In this document: piece by piece, positions 12,970 to 24,960 of the stretch
Layout: every line of letters starts with the position of its first letter
How positions within the stretch are numbered: position 1 is the stretch's first letter
Assembly (NCBI RefSeq): GCF_932274485.2
Contig: NC_065879.2
Coordinates: forward strand, 17,224,591 to 17,288,590
Source: Patella vulgata
Lineage: Eukaryota > Mollusca > Gastropoda > Patellidae
DNA: 64,000 bases
Reading direction: 5' to 3'
Made by a program: the position numbers and the translations under genes
Notes under the pieces: model-generated
The model's input: the letters and a program-made list of their open reading frames with translations, nothing else
What the model was told of the DNA's origin: nothing
The model's database searches: none

Positions 12970-13649
12970 CAATCTGATTGAAACACAGATCCTATTTCGT
13001 TTCATTTTTTATAGTTCAAAATTTCGTTTTAGTTGAAATGAAATGAAATGGAGTTTAACGTCCCACTGTTCTGCTCCGTACTGGGCTAATGAAGACGGAC
13101 ATATGCCATACAGTGTGCTATGAGGGAAATTTTGCCCGGACAGCGGCACTACGGCCTACTCTTATATCGAATTCCAACTGTCAAGGGACCTTTTACGTGC
13201 ACGCCAATGTGTACACGGGATCTCGGTTTTTCGTCCCATCCAAACGACGAGACAGCTATCCTTGTCAGGCCCTCCGTCCTGCATCACTGACAAGGGGGAA
13301 CCACGTCGGAAAATCTGGGTGAACATTCCCGGCCATTGCAGGGATCGAACATCCGACCTTCGTTTTAGTTGTCTGTACTACACTAGACGTTCTGGATGGC
13401 GTGAGGGATTAGCCAATGAAACCATCTGTTACGGCGACTTCTTGGCCTGTCATGCACGGAACTGAAGGTAAACCACTAGAACCGTCAACGCTGATTAAAT
13501 AATCAATGTCTGACATCATAGGATCAAAAGCCGCTCGTACGATCCCTGACCCGGCCTCCCAGTCTAACTGTTCAGATCTTCGTGTAGTGTAGGCCATCGA
13601 AACTATAAAAAAACGAAACGAAATATAGATCTTTATTTTAATCAGATTG
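12970..13649 (+). mobile_element. Family D MITE copy 1 with a SINE inside
   Basis: Element with long terminal inverted repeats (starts CAATCTGATT, ends AATCAGATTG) flanked by the perfect 9-bp duplication TCACAGAAT (12961-12969 and 13650-13658). A family B SINE (13036-13358) interrupts it. A 9-bp duplication with long inverted ends fits the Mutator-like superfamily; no transposase is present. Confidence 0.85.
13036..13358 (-). mobile_element. Family B SINE, 5'-truncated, inside family D MITE
   Basis: Perfect 13-bp duplication TTCGTTTTAGTTG (13023-13035, 13359-13371). The copy stops within the B box, a 5' truncation expected from LINE-driven insertion. Confidence 0.92.
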
Positions 13650-13751
13650 TCACAGAATAATATGTTTGTAATTTTCCGGGGAATGGGTGTGACAGGAACA
13701 GGACAAACCACAAAGTCGTGTTATGGTATGGGGGCTTGGTATTCTTCATGA

Positions 13752-14017
13752 AGGTTGGGGGGGGGGAATAGCTAACGCATACGCGTTGCATCATAAGGCC
13801 TGTTATTGAGGCAAGTGGTGTGTTTTGGGTTCCCCGCTTGTATGTGACAAGGAGTAGGGTCGCCTGTCCAACCTCGTAGGTTTTCTCTGGGTCCTACAGT
13901 TTCTTCCCACTGCTTAAGATCCTACGCGCAAGCGAATTATTGAAATAAATTTGAACCATATGTTAGTGACGAACTGACCTAGTTTGTGTGGACGTTAACC
14001 CCATTTCTCTCTATATA
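13752..14017 (+). mobile_element. Family A SINE with target duplication
   Basis: Duplication TATTCTTCATGA at 13740-13751 and 14018-14029. Head and core recognisable, moderately diverged. Confidence 0.85.
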
Positions 14018-14047
14018 TATTCTTCATGATAAATAACGTTATACACG

Positions 14048-14290
14048 GGACCACGGTGGCTCAGTGTGTGAGGCGCTGGCTCACTAAGCAGAAGTTCCTG
14101 GGTTCGATTCCTTCCAGTATATTACTTTCCTTTTGTCAATGCTGTAGGGCAAGATATCTTGTCGTTCGGATGGTACACGTAAAATAACGCATGACAGTTG
14201 GAAATCCAAGTAAGAGTAGACCGCAGTGACGTTGCAATTCGATGAAGAGCAAGTGAAAACGCCGGTGTCCGGACAAAATCACCATGATAA
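14048..14290 (+). mobile_element. Family B SINE, tail lost
   Basis: Clear tRNA-like head: CCACGGTGGCTCAGTGTGTG (A box) and GGGTTCGATTCC (B box); the body is followed to TCCGGACAAAATC. Confidence 0.8.
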
Positions 14291-14559
14291 CACGGTAAAG
14301 TCTAAAAATTAAAGCCAACTGCAGATTTGGTCGCGGTTGCGAGATGTAAAAAGGCTTAGGTCAAGTTATTGTTGACGAGATTGTGGGTTAGGGTTTAGAT
14401 CTAGGTCCTAGGGTAAGGTTGGGTTTAGCCTGGTTACATCCCGTGAACTTCGACCCATTCTGCAATTGGCCCTAATTTTTAGACCTAACCATCATAGCAC
14501 ACGTCATGACGTCTACCCATCTTTATTAGACAGGTTGGAGCAGGAAAATGGGATTTTGG

Positions 14560-15020
14560 GTGGCTTTCACTATTAATCGCAGAACAAAATATTTTCGGAG
14601 AATGGATATGAAAGGAAAAGGACAAACAATATAAATCGTGCTATGCCTTTAATTTATATGATATCTCAATGACAACTATAGAAAACTATCAATGTGGTCC
14701 GATTTCTATACGGTATGTTTTTCATTTAAATCTGTCTTTTCAATTTGAATAAAATATTTCCCCTTCTTTATTACCGGCTTCAATATTATTTCCGCGTTCC
14801 ACTGAAAGAAAGATTTAAATATTATTTTATTCGATTGGTAATGTGCGATCTGGTTGAATTATAAACATTGTGAAATACCATTATGTTGTTTTGCATGGTG
14901 TACATTTGTCAGCTATATTTCCTTGAATAACGAAACGAAATGACGAATTAACTAGAAATATTTTATTTATAGTGTATTTAAGTAATAAAGAATATCGCAA
15001 GCTTTGAGTACATCAATACA
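14560..15020. other. No gene seen
   Basis: AT-rich unique sequence, followed by a G-rich run (15040) and an ACATA microsatellite (about 15100). Confidence 0.4.
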
Positions 15021-15298
15021 AATACCTTTACTTTCAAGGGGGTGGGGGTGGGGGTCTAATGGTCTAGCGAGTGAGCTTTGGGTCATTGAGCCAACATAAC
15101 ATAACATAACATAATTATAGCGCAATAAATACTCGTATTAGGAGTTCCAAATGCGCTTGCAAAGTTATACATTTTAGTTCCATTTCATCCATAGTGTTGT
15201 ATGAACAGGTGAGTTTTTAGTCTTGTTTTGGGAATGTAGACGGACTTTGATTCCACAAAAGAGCTGAAGAGTTTTGACCCCAAGACTGTAAGTGGCAA

Positions 15299-15553
15299 GG
15301 AAATGAAATTAAATTGGGTTTAACGTCTTACTGTTCTGCTACGTGACAAGGAGGAGGATCACTTGTACATGACAAGGAGGAGGGGTTGCCTGTGCGTTAC
15401 AATAGGCCTTCACCGGATCCTCCGGTTTCTTCCCGTTACTAAAGGCCCCTACGCGGATGCGAATTATTAACAACATAACATTGAATCATATGTTAGTCCC
15501 GAAATGACCTAGTGATCGAGTGGACCTTTAACTCCATTTTCTCTCTTTCCATT
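15299..15553 (+). mobile_element. Family A SINE fragment joined to a family B tail
   Basis: 15299-15340 is a family B tail in reverse orientation (GGGTTTAACGTCTTACTGTT). It is joined head-on to a plus-orientation family A body (15341-15553) lacking its tRNA head. Confidence 0.65.
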
Positions 15554-15957
15554 TACTTTCAACACCACTCGATCTCTAACTACATAAAGTCTCGTAAATT
15601 ATCAGATGCGTGATCATAACTAATGTATTTATACATCTTTACTTGAAAGTACTCATGTGACGTTAGCTAATTTTATTCATAAATAAGACGTAAGACGTCA
15701 CAAGTGGGTGGGACCTAAACCGGTGAAGGTCGAGTTGGTGCCTGGCAAATTACAACAACCAATCGCAGTCTGCCACCTTCTAAACGCCCACAAACCCAAC
15801 AATAATAGTACAGCTATTCTTCTCGAGGTGTACTTTTAACGGGACAAAACATGAAAGAACAAATTTACAGCAATTTTATTATCCATGGAAATTTTGTTAT
15901 AGTAGGGAGGTGGAGGGGGGTGGGGAGAGGGGGGGGGGTAATAATTGTACTTAAGAA

Positions 15958-16253
15958 GAGAGAGAGGAATGGGGTTTAACTACTCGACATAACTAGAACA
16001 TGTCATATGGCTCAATTGTATTTCAATAATTCTCTTGCACGTAGGGGTCTTTAGCAGTGGGAGAAAACCGGAGGACCCCGATAAAACCCACGAGGATGGA
16101 CAGGCGACCCCACTCCTTGTCTCGTACAACCGTGGAATCGAAACTACGCCTTTTCACGTACAAGCGGATAATCGAAGCCACGCCACTTGGTTAAATGACA
16201 GACCTTATGCTCTATAACAGATGCGTTAAACCATTCGGTCACCCAATCCTCCT
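15958..16253 (-). mobile_element. Family A SINE, diverged
   Basis: Tail, core and tRNA-like head all recognisable on the minus strand, with internal duplication of the B-box neighbourhood. Confidence 0.75.
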
Positions 16254-16559
16254 ACATGATATCTTGGTAACGTCTTCTATGCTTCTTAATTTATGATGCT
16301 TTTTTATAAAGAGGGGTGAGTACAGGGGTGAAGTCCACGTAATTATGCCTTTTAAGGTTGTCATATTTTTTTTTCGTATTTTTCTGAAAACACACTTTTA
16401 AATGATGATTTCTTATATGAAATATAGAAAAACAAGATATTTGCATAATGATGTGGCTGTCCGAACAATATGTCATTCCTGTAATATGGAGTGGACGTTA
16501 AAACCCATTTCTCACTATAGAATATTCTTCAACATTTAAATTTGAATTTACCATACAGT

Positions 16560-17400
16560 TGCTTGCAAAGCGTGTAGCGTAAGGGGGCGGGGTGCAGCCG
16601 ATACATCGCTCCGGGGCTATCCAGCCCCAAGGGTCCCATAAATATCTTGTTCAATTTTTGTACGTCGGCATGGCCGGTATTCGTGCCACAGAGTCCCGAT
16701 CCGACCCCCCAATGTTCTAATCTATGCAGGGGTGAATTTAGAAACCATAAAATTCTGTAGGCGACCCGGTGTAGCCTATATAGTTTATGAGTGAAGATAA
16801 GGTAATGTTAATAATTCACCGCCCAGTAACTGAAAACTGTCTGTCTATTACAACTTATGACAAGTGACCTACTAACGATGATTAGTCACCATCGGTCCTA
16901 ATACTCAAGGACAAGAACCGACAAGAGCGGGGGGGGGGGGGGCGATTTGGTCAATAACGTCCAAAGTATTGCCAAATGTGACGGAGAAGGAAATATATGT
17001 TATAGATATGCATAGTCTACACATCTTATCCAAAATGTAAAGGATTTCATAAAAAAAAATTGACAAATTTAGGGGAAGTGAAATTTGTCAGCGGGTGAAA
17101 TCTTATTTGTTTGCTGTATTTGCAGGTGCCCGTCATCAAGAGGCAGTTCCAACTGATCGACTAAACTATCATATTTAATTCTATCTATATTATAAAAATT
17201 CATTTGGATATATCACCAATGCGATGACGAGCACGATCCGTGTGATATCCGGTTTCGTTTCCTGCTTTTGAGATCGTGACAGAAGAAATGCAGCAATCCC
17301 GATTATCGTCCTTTCTGATTACAACCTTTAATCATAACAACGTGGTATATTGGACTAAACGTTGCCAACATTGATCTGACGTTCAATACATACGGCTATA
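16560..17400. other. No gene seen
   Basis: Unique sequence with one homopolymer G run (about 16929-16942). Confidence 0.4.
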
Positions 17401-17404
17401 TGCA

Positions 17405-17576
17405 GCGGCTGTGTAGTCGTTTGGGTGGAACAAAAACCAAGATCCCGAGTAAACGTTGGCGTCCTCATGAAGGAACCCTTGACAAATCCAATTCAATATA
17501 AGGCGACAATGGTGTACCTCCGTCTTCATTAGCCCAGTCGATGCAGAAAAGTAGGACGATAAACCCCATTTCATTT
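17405..17576 (+). mobile_element. Family B SINE 3' half
   Basis: From the GGTGGAACAAAAACC phrase to the tail AAACCCCATTTCATTTC. Confidence 0.7.
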
Positions 17577-18029
17577 CTATCTCCAGTGAAAAAAAATGAC
17601 GCCTAGACTTTCAAGGTTATTTCACCGGTATCTATAAATATACACACCGGCCGGCTTTCTTACATACTTTATACCTACATAAATATACCTACATTACTCA
17701 TTGGTTGTCGACATGTCACGCTACACAACAAACTAAAAAAATATACCTACAATACCACTGTCCTTCACTTCAGTCTGGATGACACAAGTCTGTACATCGT
17801 CTACATCAGTTTCACTTCAGTCTGGATGAAACGAGACTATATAATTATCAGTTTCATGCATGTCAATTATTCATAATAGTGATTTAGAGCAAATAATTGT
17901 CCTATGTAAAATTCTAAGGGTAATTTTCCCCCTTCAAACAAAAAAAAAGTATTTCACTAAAATGTTAGAGTGACACGATGCAAATATTATAAAAAGATGA
18001 CACGATGCGATAATTCAAAGGAAAAATGA

Positions 18030-18225
18030 GAGAGGCGAAGAGAGAGAGAGAAGGGGAGAAAGAGAGAGAGGGTGGGGGGTGACTTCTACTTGACACAGAT
18101 TAGACCATTCTGTGCCTACCATGTGGTTCATTTTATTTCAATAATTTGCTCGCCCGTCGAGGACTTTAGCAGTGGGATGAAACCGGAGAACCCGACGTAA
18201 ACACATCGGGGTAAAGGTGGGCGTT
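18030..18225 (-). mobile_element. Family A SINE, head missing
   Basis: (GA)n tail, then the TTAGCAGTGGGATGAAACCG core; it stops before the tRNA-like head. Old. Confidence 0.65.
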
Positions 18226-18745
18226 TGATCCCATAATTTACTATTATATTGTATAAACACCCCTGCACTATCCTGAAAAATGTAAACTGAATTATCGTTT
18301 TTATAATTACCCAGGGCAAGCCCAAAGACCATTTTGTGTATATGTAGACCCGTCAACCTGGTCTATCTGACGTCAGGTTTGCTCCTTCATCACGTCCAAT
18401 CTAAGGGATAGGAGTTCTTATCAAGTTAAAGGTCAAAAACCAAATTGTCCATTTGGTTAAATTTTATGTTTTTGTTTACTTTGTGAGATAAAAATATGTC
18501 TTTGATAAAACACTTTATGTTTGTAGATAAAGGCTTTACGCATGGGCAGTAAGGCCAACGCGGAGATGTGCCTGATCCGAGACCGTAAAAAACAAATGTA
18601 AAAAATGTAAACAGATCGATTTCCTTCCGCTTTAAATGAGTTGAATATGCCTCATTACTGATCAGATGAACACAATTCAATACTTTAATTTTACTTAAAT
18701 CAGTTTTAAGGAACGAACATGGGTTTAATGTGGGAAATTTTGTTT

Positions 18746-18990
18746 GTCCTGTAGTCCCGAAATGACGTAGTGTGTGTCGAGTGGAAGTTAAATCCCATTT
18801 CTCTCTCTCTCTCTTTGTTGGCCCTGCCTGACAGTGGCTCTACGGCCAACTCTAGTTTCGATTTCCAACTCTTGGGTGATTTTGAACGTGCTGCCAGTTG
18901 CTTACAAGGGACCCAGTTTTTTCGTCCCATCCGAACGACCACACGCGTTTCCTTGCCAGACACGTCCAGCATCACTGACAAGGGTAAAAC
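18746..18990. mobile_element. SINE pair: family A tail (+) abutting a family B fragment (-)
   Basis: 18746-18817 is the last part of a family A SINE ending in (CT)n; 18820-18990 is a reverse-oriented family B fragment. Confidence 0.65.
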
Positions 18991-19466
18991 CAGGACGTCA
19001 AGCCAGTTGTGGACCAGCGGTATAATCATCAAGCCACCATGACTCCCGAGTTTACTGTCCCATGAGTTTACTGCCCCATGCCATTAACGTTACTGAAATT
19101 GTACAATACGGAGGAGAATTTTGCTCGGATAGCGCTGTTTCGCCGATTTTTATCATACCAAGGTATCTCTTTCGTGCAATATTATTTGACATGTGTCATG
19201 CCCTGAGTTGACCTTTGCCATACAGGTGAAATATAATTAACTCCATCAGATTAATATCAGGTAGATCGTCTCGGTCTGTTTCTCTCTGGTCACGTGATGT
19301 TTTTATTAAGGTATCTGTCACATCAAAGAGCAGGTCATAATCACCGCCCAATGTTTCACTCACTGACCTGTATGACCCGAGGTAAGAATTGTCCACCCCT
19401 AAAATTAATCAAAATTCGCATCAAGTTTAAAGGATGTCAGAATAATGCCCAAATATGTATTGTTAA

Positions 19467-19665
19467 TGAAATAAAATGTAGCTTAATGCCTCACTGTTCT
19501 GGGTCATCCGGGCTATTGAAGTGTGCTTTGGGATGAAATTTGCCCGGACAACGGCTCTACGATCTACTCTTATTTCAAGGGTTTCTGTTCAATCCTAACG
19601 ACTAGACACTGTGCCTTGTCAGGCCTGCACCACCGACAACGGGAAACCACGATGTAAAATCCCAG
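19467..19665 (-). mobile_element. Family B SINE, incomplete
   Basis: Reverse-oriented tail to middle, with a gap; ends before the head. A further small piece is at 19098-19175. Confidence 0.6.
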
Positions 19666-19671
19666 GCACTG

Positions 19672-20000
19672 AGAGAGAGGGAAATGGGGTTTAACGTCCA
19701 CACTACGTCATTTCGGGAATAATAGGGTTCAATTTTATTTCATTAATTCGCCTGTGCGTAGGGATCTTTAGCAGTGGGAGGAAACCGGGGAACCCGGAGA
19801 AAAACCACGATGTTGGACTGGTGACCCTTCTCCTTGTCACGTACAAACGGGGAATCGAAAGCACGCCACTTGACTCAATTACAGACCATATGATGCAATG
19901 CGCACGCGTTAATCAATCGGCCACCCAACCACCCAGGCACTGCGAGAAATAGGGGTAACGTCAACTCGACATAAACTGTGTCAATTCGGGACTTGAGTTG
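19672..20000 (-). mobile_element. Family A SINE plus a second tail fragment
   Basis: 19672-19938 is nearly full length; 19941-20000 repeats only the tail region (GGGGTAACGTCAACTCGACA). Both minus orientation. Confidence 0.75.
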
Positions 20001-20185
20001 TTGATTTTCACATAAGATTGTATGAATATTTTTTCAACACCAGATTATATTAATGGTGGGAGTGTATTATATAAAGAAGAAAAGAAGGGCGTTTTAAAAG
20101 ATGTTATCTACCGTACTGATTGTATCGTCAATGAAAATAATTAGGGATGCGGTAAATGAGTAGGTAGGTGGTTAACGGTGGTGGA

Positions 20186-20705
20186 AAATAAAATGGGGTT
20201 GAGCGCCGAACCTTACTCCACCCTTCTGTTCTGCTCCGACTGGGCTCATAAAGACGAGCATAGGCCATACAGTATGCTATGAGGGAAATTTTGCCCGGAG
20301 AGCGGCACTACGGCCTACTCTTATATCGTATTCTAACTGCCAAGGGATTTTTTCACGTGTACGCCAATGTATACACGTAACTTAGGTTTTTCGTCCCATC
20401 CGAACGACTATACGTCGTCCCTTACCAGACCCTCTGTCCTGCACCAATGACAAGGGGAAACCACGCCGGAAAATCCCAATGAACTTTCTCGACCAATGCA
20501 GGGCTCAAACACGTGAGGTTACCTTTCTGCACCATACAGTGTACAATGAGGGAAATGTTTCCCGAACATCGGAGTTCTCACCTGCTCTTCAGCGAATTTC
20601 ATGCACGCCAACGAGTACACCCGTGGACCTCGTGTTTTAACCCATCCGACTGAACGACTAGACAGTGAGCTAATGGCCAGGTTCTTGGGCTACCGTGGCT
20701 CCCTG
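20186..20705 (-). mobile_element. Two family B SINEs in a row
   Basis: 20186-20520 and 20525-20705, both minus; the second starts within the GCACCATACAGTGTACAATG phrase and ends at GGGCTACCGTGGCTCC. Confidence 0.75.
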
Positions 20706-20709
20706 GGGC

Positions 20710-21570
20710 GGAGCGTTGGTTTAAAGGGGTTTTGTTTTGTTTGTAGTGCCGTCCCCCTGCACTTACTATTATTAGTAAGCTCCTGGGATCCCATTTTGGC
20801 CCGATGGGCGTGGTGTTATGAAATTAAAATATATCCACCGCCATTAAATCATATACCTACCTGTAGACGATATATATATACATGTATATACCTACCTGTA
20901 GATATACCAGCCTGTATATAAAATCACTCAACTGTAACAATAACACACACGTCAACTTCAGTCACACTTCAAAGATTTTGTTTTTAAGAAAATATTTAAC
21001 GTATGTGGTACATGAATAAAGATATAAAGGGTTCGGCGTTTTTTATCACAGGTATTTCTCATTCCGTACAAAGTTGATAACTGAAACAGCCCTGGTTAAT
21101 GTAGACTCATTTCAAACTGAGCAGCTAAATACACCTGATACATATAGTGTTATGATTTATGAGGGGGTGGGGTGGGGGCTGGCAAGGAATAACGTTGAGC
21201 CGTTCGGGTGAGAATGAAATCGTGTTCCCGTTGATGTAGTCTGGAAATTAGATAACTCTTGTCAGGGATACTCTGTCACTGCAAATGTCTGGCAATTGCA
21301 TAGCTGTCAGAGGTGCCGCACTACTCGAAATATCTGTTAAGATGTATGGTACCGGTACACTGCTGTATGATTTTCATGTGCTACACTTTTGAGCTAATAC
21401 TCTAACCTAGTTGAGGGGCATGTCTTTTTGGCGTGGAATACCACATTCACCACCAGATACCCGGCAGACTTACATTCTGATGATACCCGATATACATGCA
21501 TTGATACTATATGAGAAAATTGGTACACTTTTCAGCTAAGTTTACCCCCCCTGGACTCCCGCTCTAAATA
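20710..21570. other. No gene seen
   Basis: Unique sequence; TA-rich microsatellite near 20870. Confidence 0.4.
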
Positions 21571-21580
21571 TAGGGACAAG

Positions 21581-21682
21581 ACGAAATTAATGGTTTTCTA
21601 ATCAAAGGGAAACAACTCATGTGAAATAGCTACGAAATTATTGGTTTTCTAATCAAAGGGAAACAACTCATGTGAAATAGCT
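21581..21682. repeat. 51-bp tandem duplication
   Basis: Two almost identical units, 21581-21631 and 21632-21682 (one base differs). Confidence 0.9.
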
Positions 21683-21769
21683 GGATGCAGACCACAATTA
21701 ATTTCCCCATTAACTTTATAGTGTTAAATCTAGTCTTATTTGACTGGCTCCAACATTTTACCAAATTTT

Positions 21770-21960
21770 CGTTGGGCTTAACACATTGCACTACAAATAT
21801 TGCTACAATGGGACGTCGTTTTTGCGTCCCACCCGAACGACGGAACGATTGCTAGGTCCCCCGATACACCAGTGAAAAGGGCGCGGGGGAGTGGGGGCAA
21901 GTTGCAAAATCCCGAAATACTGTCCCGGCTAACACCAGGAATCTTCAATCCACAGGCGTA
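21770..21960 (-). mobile_element. Old family B SINE
   Basis: Middle and head regions only (GTCCCACCCGAACGAC, TCCCGGCTAACACC). Confidence 0.55.
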
Positions 21961-22101
21961 GGGGACCAATCTCAGTTTAGGTGGGACTGGGGTTATTTTT
22001 CCGAAAATTTTCTTTGTCACCCGAATTTTCAGAATGAATCAATCATTAATTAAAACGAGTTTTCCACATAACTGGGATGGTTGTTTATTTTACATGTCAT
22101 A

Positions 22102-23632
22102 TACTATTCAAAAAAAGTAGGGGATATTTGATTTTGGGGGCATAATACTAAAATATGCAAATGACTACGAAAAAAGTCACTATAGAACCTAACAGAAGAA
22201 ACATTTCCAGTTACATGTGACGCCCAAACGCACCAATAGCTACCGCATGGAATGCAGGTGATGCTTGGGATCATCATGGGGGTCCAACCCAAGATTTGCA
22301 CGACTCTGACTTTGAATGTTACAGTCATTGTGGCATTGAATTCCAGGGTGGAAACATCAGTTTAATTGTTTTAGTGACCAGAAAACAAATTTTGATATGC
22401 GTCGGCTTACCCAAAATGAAAGGTTACGTGCCCTTGGCATGCTACAGATCGGCACAACACAGGCGGTTGTGGCGCGGACGATGAATGTTTCTCAGTCTGT
22501 CATAAGCAGGCTATGGTCCAGATACCGTGATACACAATCTGTACAGGACAGACCACGCTCAGGTCGACCAAGGGCGACAACTCAAGCCCAGGATCGATTT
22601 ATCCGTACCTTGGCCTTGAGAAATCGTGTCATCACAGCAAATCAGATCAGCGCTCGTCTTCAAACAGACACTGGTGTGAGAGTGAGTGGCCAGACGATTC
22701 GGAATCGACTGCATAGGGGTCACCTTCGCGCCCGACGTCCTCGCGTGATCCCTTGTTTGAGAGATCATCACATTCAGGCAAGACGTCGTTGGTGTAGGGA
22801 TCGTCAACACTGGGATAATCGACGCTGGAGCAATGTGATGTTTTCAGATGAGTCAAGGTTCACTGTTGATTTTTTGGACAGACGTAGGAGGGTGTGGCGT
22901 CGTCGAAACGAGCGCTTCCAAGACGTTAACGTCATCAGACATGATCGATTTGGGGGTGGTTCTGTTATGGTGTGGGGAGGCATCACTGTTGCTGGAAGAA
23001 CGGCTTTACATGTTGTTGCAGGGCGTGTTACAGGCCAGTACTACCGGGACAACATCTTGGCAGTCCATGTTGTGCCGTTCGCACGACGTCATGGCCGCCG
23101 TTTCATCTTCCAGGATGACAAAGCAAGATGTCACAGGGCCAGGATCGTTACAGGTTACCTCCAACAACAGAACATCACCACATTACCTTGGCCAGCACTG
23201 AGTCCCGACCTCTCCCCCATCGAGCATGTCTGGGACATGCTTGGACAGAGGTTACGTCAACGTCAACAACGTCCTGCCAATGTCCAAGAACTTGCTGCTG
23301 CGTTGCAACAGGAATGGGACAATCTGGACCAAAATGACCTTAGACGTCTCATTAGGAGTATGCCACGTCGGATCAATGCTTGTTTGGCAAACAGAGGAGG
23401 ATTTACCCGTTACTGACTTGGTTGTGATGCTGTGGTAACTTTGCTGTTTGACCCCGGGTATCATTTTACCCTTATAATGGTCAGTCTGTGCCTTACTTAG
23501 TCTAACGATCATTTGGAATAAATCGATGAATGTGAACTTCATTTCATTTTGTCATTTGTTTCTTCGTCAGTTTCATTAGGTGACTTTAATAACACTTAAA
23601 AATCAAATATCCCCTACTTTTTTTGAATAGTA
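22102..23632 (+). mobile_element. Tc1-like DNA transposon, apparently complete
   Basis: 1,531 bp element bounded by perfectly inverted 34-bp repeats at 22102-22135 and 23599-23632 and flanked by TA on both sides, the target duplication of the Tc1/mariner superfamily. One uninterrupted transposase gene lies between. Identical ends and an open frame point to recent insertion. It contains no other gene. Confidence 0.95.
22397..23416 (+). CDS. Tc1-like transposase (DD34E), 339 aa
   Basis: Cut-and-paste transposase that binds the element's 34-bp ends. Residues 1-50 form the first helix-turn-helix (TQAVVARTMNVSQSVISRLW) and a GRPR linker sits at 56-59. A second HTH region (about 65-110) leads into an RNase-H-like catalytic core. 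The acid triad is D151 (VMFSDESRF), D241 (QDDKARCH) and E276 (SPDLSPIEHVWD). There are exactly 34 residues between D241 and E276, which makes it Tc1-type rather than mariner DD34D. The full length (about 340 aa) and all catalytic residues are present, so the protein may be active. Confidence 0.95.
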   Translation: MRRLTQNERLRALGMLQIGTTQAVVARTMNVSQSVISRLWSRYRDTQSVQDRPRSGRPRATTQAQDRFIRTLALRNRVITANQISARLQTDTGVRVSGQTIRNRLHRGHLRARRPRVIPCLRDHHIQARRRWCRDRQHWDNRRWSNVMFSDESRFTVDFLDRRRRVWRRRNERFQDVNVIRHDRFGGGSVMVWGGITVAGRTALHVVAGRVTGQYYRDNILAVHVVPFARRHGRRFIFQDDKARCHRARIVTGYLQQQNITTLPWPALSPDLSPIEHVWDMLGQRLRQRQQRPANVQELAAALQQEWDNLDQNDLRRLIRSMPRRINACLANRGGFTRY

Positions 23633-23714
23633 TATTATTGTAGTAATTTCAAAGGCTGTTGTTATCACCGTTATGCATAATTATGATCGATATATATATT
23701 TTTATTTGAGCAAT

Positions 23715-24090
23715 CAATCTGATTAAAATACAGATCTATATTTCGTTTGAGTTTTTTTTATACTTTCGATGGCCTCAACTACAAGAAGATCTGGTCGGTT
23801 TGTAGTGTGAGGTTGTCTTAGGGGTCATACTAGCGGTTTCTGACCCTATGACATCAGACATTTGATTAACCAATTAGTTTTGATGTTGCTAGTGGGATAC
23901 CCACAGTTCCGTGTACCATACGCCAAGAACTCGCCGTAACAGACAGTTTCATTGGCTAAGCCATCACATAAACCAGAACGCGGGTTATATACAACTCTTC
24001 TAGATCCTAGTGTTGTAAAGACTGCAAGTAAAACTAAATCTTTAACTATAAAAAACGATACGAAACAGAAACTGTGTTTTAATCACATTG
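23715..24090 (-). mobile_element. Family D MITE copy 2 (opposite orientation)
   Basis: About 376 bp with the same inverted ends as the copy at 12970, but the interior is reversed. The flanking 9-mers do not match well, so its duplication is eroded. Confidence 0.75.
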
Positions 24091-24099
24091 TTGATGAGT

Positions 24100-24418
24100 G
24101 TAACAGAGGAGTAATTAATGCATTGGTGGGCTAGAACCAAAACTCTGAGATGTTGCTTAACAACAACCATATTAAATATTTGGGAAATGAAGGCATGAAC
24201 GAGCTGTTGAAAGATTTTGTTGAAAATTGTAGAAATTTATGTAATATATATATTTTTTTTAGCAATTTAACAAAAGTGTAATTAGCGCATTGATGGACTA
24301 GTACCAAAACCCAACGATGTTGCTTAGTAACACAGCCTTACTGAAGTTTTGGGAAATCAAGGCACGAACACGTTGTTGAAAGATTTTGTAAAAAAAATTG
24401 TAGAAATTTATGTAATAG
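24100..24418. repeat. Tandem duplication of about 160 bp
   Basis: Both halves share GATGTTGCTTA, GTTGAAAGATTTTGT and TTGTAGAAATTTATGTAATA. Lies just before the BEL/Pao remnant. Confidence 0.7.
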
Positions 24419-24699
24419 ATGAATAGGGGTATGTTCCGGATAGGCCACCAATTAAATCGAATCTCACCGAATCACTCAGATGTTATAGATGCTTTATTGT
24501 TGAAATGATGTTGAAAGATAATAAAACTTGAATAGTTTTGAGATATCAAATTTTTGTTGACTTTATGAGATGAAATCATTGAAATTAATATGCTGCTATC
24601 GGAATGAACATGATTGCACGTAACCGAACTTATAATTCGATTTAATTGACTTTACTGCTCGAGCCATTATTACCGAAAGACGCTAAAACGAGTGAAAAA

Positions 24700-24960
24700 A
24701 ATCGACGCATCGTTAAGTCGTGAGTCAGTTGAAATCGTCGAAAACCTAAATACTCTGACGGTAAAACAAGTGTAAACAATATACGCATCGTTAAGTCGTG
24801 ACTCAGTTGACTCACAGCGTAGGATAATTAATTGTTGAGAATCGGGATACTCCGACGGTAAACCAAGCCAAAACAGTAGACGCATTATTGTTACGTCGTG
24901 AGTCAGTTGACTCACAGCGTAGGATAATCGTTGAGAAACTGAATACTCGGACACAATATT
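24700..24960. repeat. Three tandem units with AP-1-like palindromes
   Basis: Each unit of about 80-95 bp has GTCGTGA[GC]TCAGTTGA. The third forms the perfect inverted repeat GTGAGTCAGTTGACTCAC at 24898-24915. It belongs to the front part of the BEL/Pao remnant. Confidence 0.75.

Noticed and set aside
15019-15060. G-rich run as a possible quadruplex regulatory site
   Set aside because: Similar homopolymer and G-rich runs occur at many SINE edges here and no gene is nearby.
22559-23542. Several open frames antisense to or overlapping the Tc1 transposase
   Set aside because: Shadows of the transposase frame with no independent motif.
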